DNA of 6,245 nucleotides, from the NCBI GenBank assembly GCA_026387055.1, contig JAPLML010000579.1, positions 1 to 6,245 of the forward strand, in the 5' to 3' direction. The notes beneath the pieces were generated by a model. It made no database searches. It was not told the origin of the DNA and saw nothing but the letters and a program-made list of their open reading frames with translations. The DNA is from Planctomycetota bacterium (GTDB lineage Bacteria > Planctomycetota > Phycisphaerae > FEN-1346). The translations under genes and the position numbers were made by a program. Within the stretch, counting starts at the first letter, position 1, and every line of letters begins with the position of its first letter. This document shows, in pieces, positions 4,816 to 6,245 of the stretch.

Positions 4816-5814
4816 ATGAAACGCTTCCTCGTGGTCGGTCTGATTCTGGCTGCCATCTTACTCGCGGTTTCGGCCCTCCCTGCGGAAGAGGTCATGAAGG
4901 GCCAGTGGGTCAACATCTCCGACACGCTCATCGCGAAGCTCGCCGGCGAGGGCGCGAAGCCCGGCTACGCGGGGCCGACGGCGGGCATCGCGGTGGACCA
5001 TGCGACGGGCGGCGTCTACCTCGTGGTCAACGACCTGGGGCTCTACAAGAGCTCCGACAAGGGGGCGACCTTCGCCCGCGTCGCCGACGGCAAGACGGTC
5101 GGCGGGCGGTGCGAGACCGCCTTCGCCCTCGACGCCGACCCCGCCGGCACGCGCCTCATGTGCTTTATGGTCTACGGATCGAGCGCGTACACCGACGACG
5201 GCGGCAAGACGTGGCTCAAGTCCGCCACGAGCCACCTCGACTTCGGCCAGGTCGACTGGACCGACGCGAAGACGATGATCGCTCTGCGGCACGAGGCAGG
5301 CGGGATGATCTGCCTCACGACCGACGGCGCCAAGACGTGGAAGGACCTCGGCAAAGGGTTCAGCCGCGTCGGCCTCTTCGACTCGAAGACCCTGCTGGCG
5401 ACCAAGGAGAAGGAACCCGGCATCCTGCGCTCGACTGACGGCGGCGAGACGTGGACGAAGACGAGCGACCTCAAGCCCGCGGGCTTGGCGATGCGGACGT
5501 ACAAGGGCGTCGGGTACTGGACCAGCGAGGCGGGCCTCCTCGCGTCGAAGGACAAGGGGGCCACGTGGGCCGTGCTGGGCAGCCCCGTGAACTGCCTCCA
5601 GGGGCCGTTCTTCGGCAAGAACGAGACACACATCGTCGTGGTCGGCAAGGAGGGGTTCCACGAGACGACCGACGCGGGGAAGATGTGGAGGCTCGTCGCG
5701 CCGCTGCCGCCGGGCTACACCGCCGACCGGATGACCCTGTGCGCGTGGGACGCCTCGGCGAACATCTTCTATATCTCCCGGATGACGAAACCGGCGTTCA
5801 AGTACGTGCGGTGA
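4816..5814 (+). CDS. Secreted Asp-box (BNR) repeat beta-propeller protein
   Basis: A 332-residue exported protein. Residues 1-23 are a Sec signal peptide: MKR, a hydrophobic core FLVVGLILAAILLAV, then SALPA with cleavage likely before E24. The mature part carries six Asp-box motifs of the S/T-x-D-x-G-x-T-W type: SSDKGATF (79-86), TDDGGKTW (126-133), TTDGAKTW (168-175), STDGGETW (206-213), SKDKGATW (244-251) and TTDAGKMW (284-291). Spacing of roughly 33-47 residues fits one motif per blade of a six- or seven-bladed propeller. Such folds occur in sialidases, Ycf48-like assembly factors, xyloglucanases and sortilin-type proteins. The Arg-Ile-Pro motif and catalytic constellation of true sialidases are not seen, so a binding or scaffold role outside the cytoplasm is more likely than glycosidase activity; the ligand is unknown. 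It has its own strong ribosome-binding site and is followed by another exported-protein gene 138 bases downstream. Confidence 0.85.
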   Translation: MKRFLVVGLILAAILLAVSALPAEEVMKGQWVNISDTLIAKLAGEGAKPGYAGPTAGIAVDHATGGVYLVVNDLGLYKSSDKGATFARVADGKTVGGRCETAFALDADPAGTRLMCFMVYGSSAYTDDGGKTWLKSATSHLDFGQVDWTDAKTMIALRHEAGGMICLTTDGAKTWKDLGKGFSRVGLFDSKTLLATKEKEPGILRSTDGGETWTKTSDLKPAGLAMRTYKGVGYWTSEAGLLASKDKGATWAVLGSPVNCLQGPFFGKNETHIVVVGKEGFHETTDAGKMWRLVAPLPPGYTADRMTLCAWDASANIFYISRMTKPAFKYVR

Positions 5815-5839
5815 GAGGCCGTGCCCGAGCCCGCCGGGC

Positions 5840-5931
5840 CGGGTGGCACGGTCACGCGCTTCTGCGTGGCCGTGCATGCACGAAAACGAGAGGAACCACG
5901 GCCACGCAACGGCGCGTGGCCGTGCCACCCG
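5840..5931. repeat. Double-hairpin palindromic repeat between the two secreted-protein genes
   Basis: Arms CGGGTGG (5840-5846) and CCACCCG (5925-5931) enclose two hairpins. The first is CACGGTCACGC/GCGTGGCCGTG (5847-5857 and 5864-5874, one mismatch); the second is CACGGCCACGC/GCGTGGCCGTG (5897-5907 and 5914-5924, perfect). They are separated by 22 bases. The whole unit can also fold as one long stem: 5840-5858 pairs with 5913-5931 (18 of 19) and 5863-5874 pairs with 5897-5908 (12 of 12). There is no T-tract, so it is not a standard terminator. It fills most of the 138-base gap between the genes and could attenuate or protect a shared transcript. Confidence 0.85.
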
Positions 5932-5952
5932 ATGGCGGAGGCTAGAAGAAAT

Positions 5953-6245
5953 ATGGAACTATCCATGTTGGTCCTCGGCAGCGCGGCCGCCGCCGTCGTG
6001 GCCGCGGCGCTTGTCGGCGCGGCGGGCGCCGCCGAAACGCCGAAAGACCTGGTGGCCAGCGGCGACTTCGCCACCGGCGAGGGCGAACTCCCCGCCGCAT
6101 GGAAAGCGTGGACGCCCGTCTGCGCAGGCGCCCGCGCGGCAGTCCGCAAGACCTCCGGCGGCCTCCTGGTCGAGTCGCCGAAAGAACCCTACGGCATCGG
6201 CATCGTTGAGCAGAAACTCGCGGGCGTCCGCGGCGGGCAGGCCTA
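5953..6245 (+). CDS. Exported protein with carbohydrate-binding-module-like N-terminus (runs off right edge)
   Basis: An ATG at 5953 opens a frame that stays open to the window edge (97 codons plus two bases). GGAGG (5937-5941) lies 11 bases upstream, a little far; the ATG at 5965 is an alternative start. The N-terminus MELSMLVLGSAAAAVVAAAL is a signal peptide, with likely cleavage after AAGAA near residue 27. The mature part has DLVASGDFATGEGELPAAW (32-50), closely like the opening 'NLv.NGDFs.G....P.gW' of jelly-roll carbohydrate-binding or galactose-binding-like domains (CBM4/9-like). Later, GIGIVEQKLAGVRGGQA is like the 'y.gv.Q.v.gl.pGk.Y' strand of such domains. The rest of the protein is unseen, so it could be a glycoside hydrolase, a surface binding protein or another multidomain protein. 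It is probably related in role to the secreted Asp-box protein upstream on the same strand. Confidence 0.7.
   Translation, partial: MELSMLVLGSAAAAVVAAALVGAAGAAETPKDLVASGDFATGEGELPAAWKAWTPVCAGARAAVRKTSGGLLVESPKEPYGIGIVEQKLAGVRGGQA

Noticed and set aside
4858..5928. Minus-strand ORF (356 codons) opposite the Asp-box gene
   Set aside because: Low-complexity Arg/Ala/Val/His composition without domains; the plus strand has a signal peptide, an ideal ribosome-binding site and six Asp boxes.

Overview
The window is high-GC bacterial DNA. Long open antisense frames, GT-C membrane glycosyltransferases, secreted Asp-box and jelly-roll-like proteins, and families of GC-rich palindromic repeats suggest a Planctomycetota-like or related PVC-type organism, probably environmental. 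This is an inference from gene content and style; no marker gene is present.

Layout. Everything left of about 4.67 kb lies on the minus strand, and everything right of about 4.82 kb lies on the plus strand, so 4672-4815 is a divergent intergenic region. Read in the direction of minus-strand transcription, the genes are: a 623-residue ArnT/GT39-like glycosyltransferase (4671-2800); a 129-bp MITE-like element inserted exactly at its stop codon (2672-2800, TAA target duplication); a small winged-helix regulator (2517-2188) joined by a 4-base GTGA overlap to a nucleotidyltransferase-fold protein (2191-1613); a second, shorter GT-C membrane protein (1453-197); and the start of an unidentified ORF leaving the left edge (118-1). 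On the plus strand are a secreted Asp-box (BNR) beta-propeller protein (4816-5814) and the start of a second exported protein (from 5953) whose mature N-terminus resembles a carbohydrate-binding jelly roll.

How the genes may work together. The two glycosyltransferases are likely to use polyprenyl-phosphate sugars at the membrane to modify envelope glycans or proteins. The two plus-strand genes encode exported proteins. The winged-helix/nucleotidyltransferase pair looks like a self-contained accessory cassette (toxin-antitoxin or AbiE-like layout). It has its own recognisable promoter, a palindromic operator candidate just downstream, and visibly lower GC than its neighbours, and it sits between the two glycosyltransferase genes.

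Most notable is a repeat family not explained by genes: a 'double hairpin' of two CAC...GTG palindromes flanked by GGGTG/CACCC-type arms. One copy lies between the two secreted-protein genes, one forms the core of the MITE, one is embedded in frame in the large glycosyltransferase, and a single-hairpin version lies downstream of the small glycosyltransferase.
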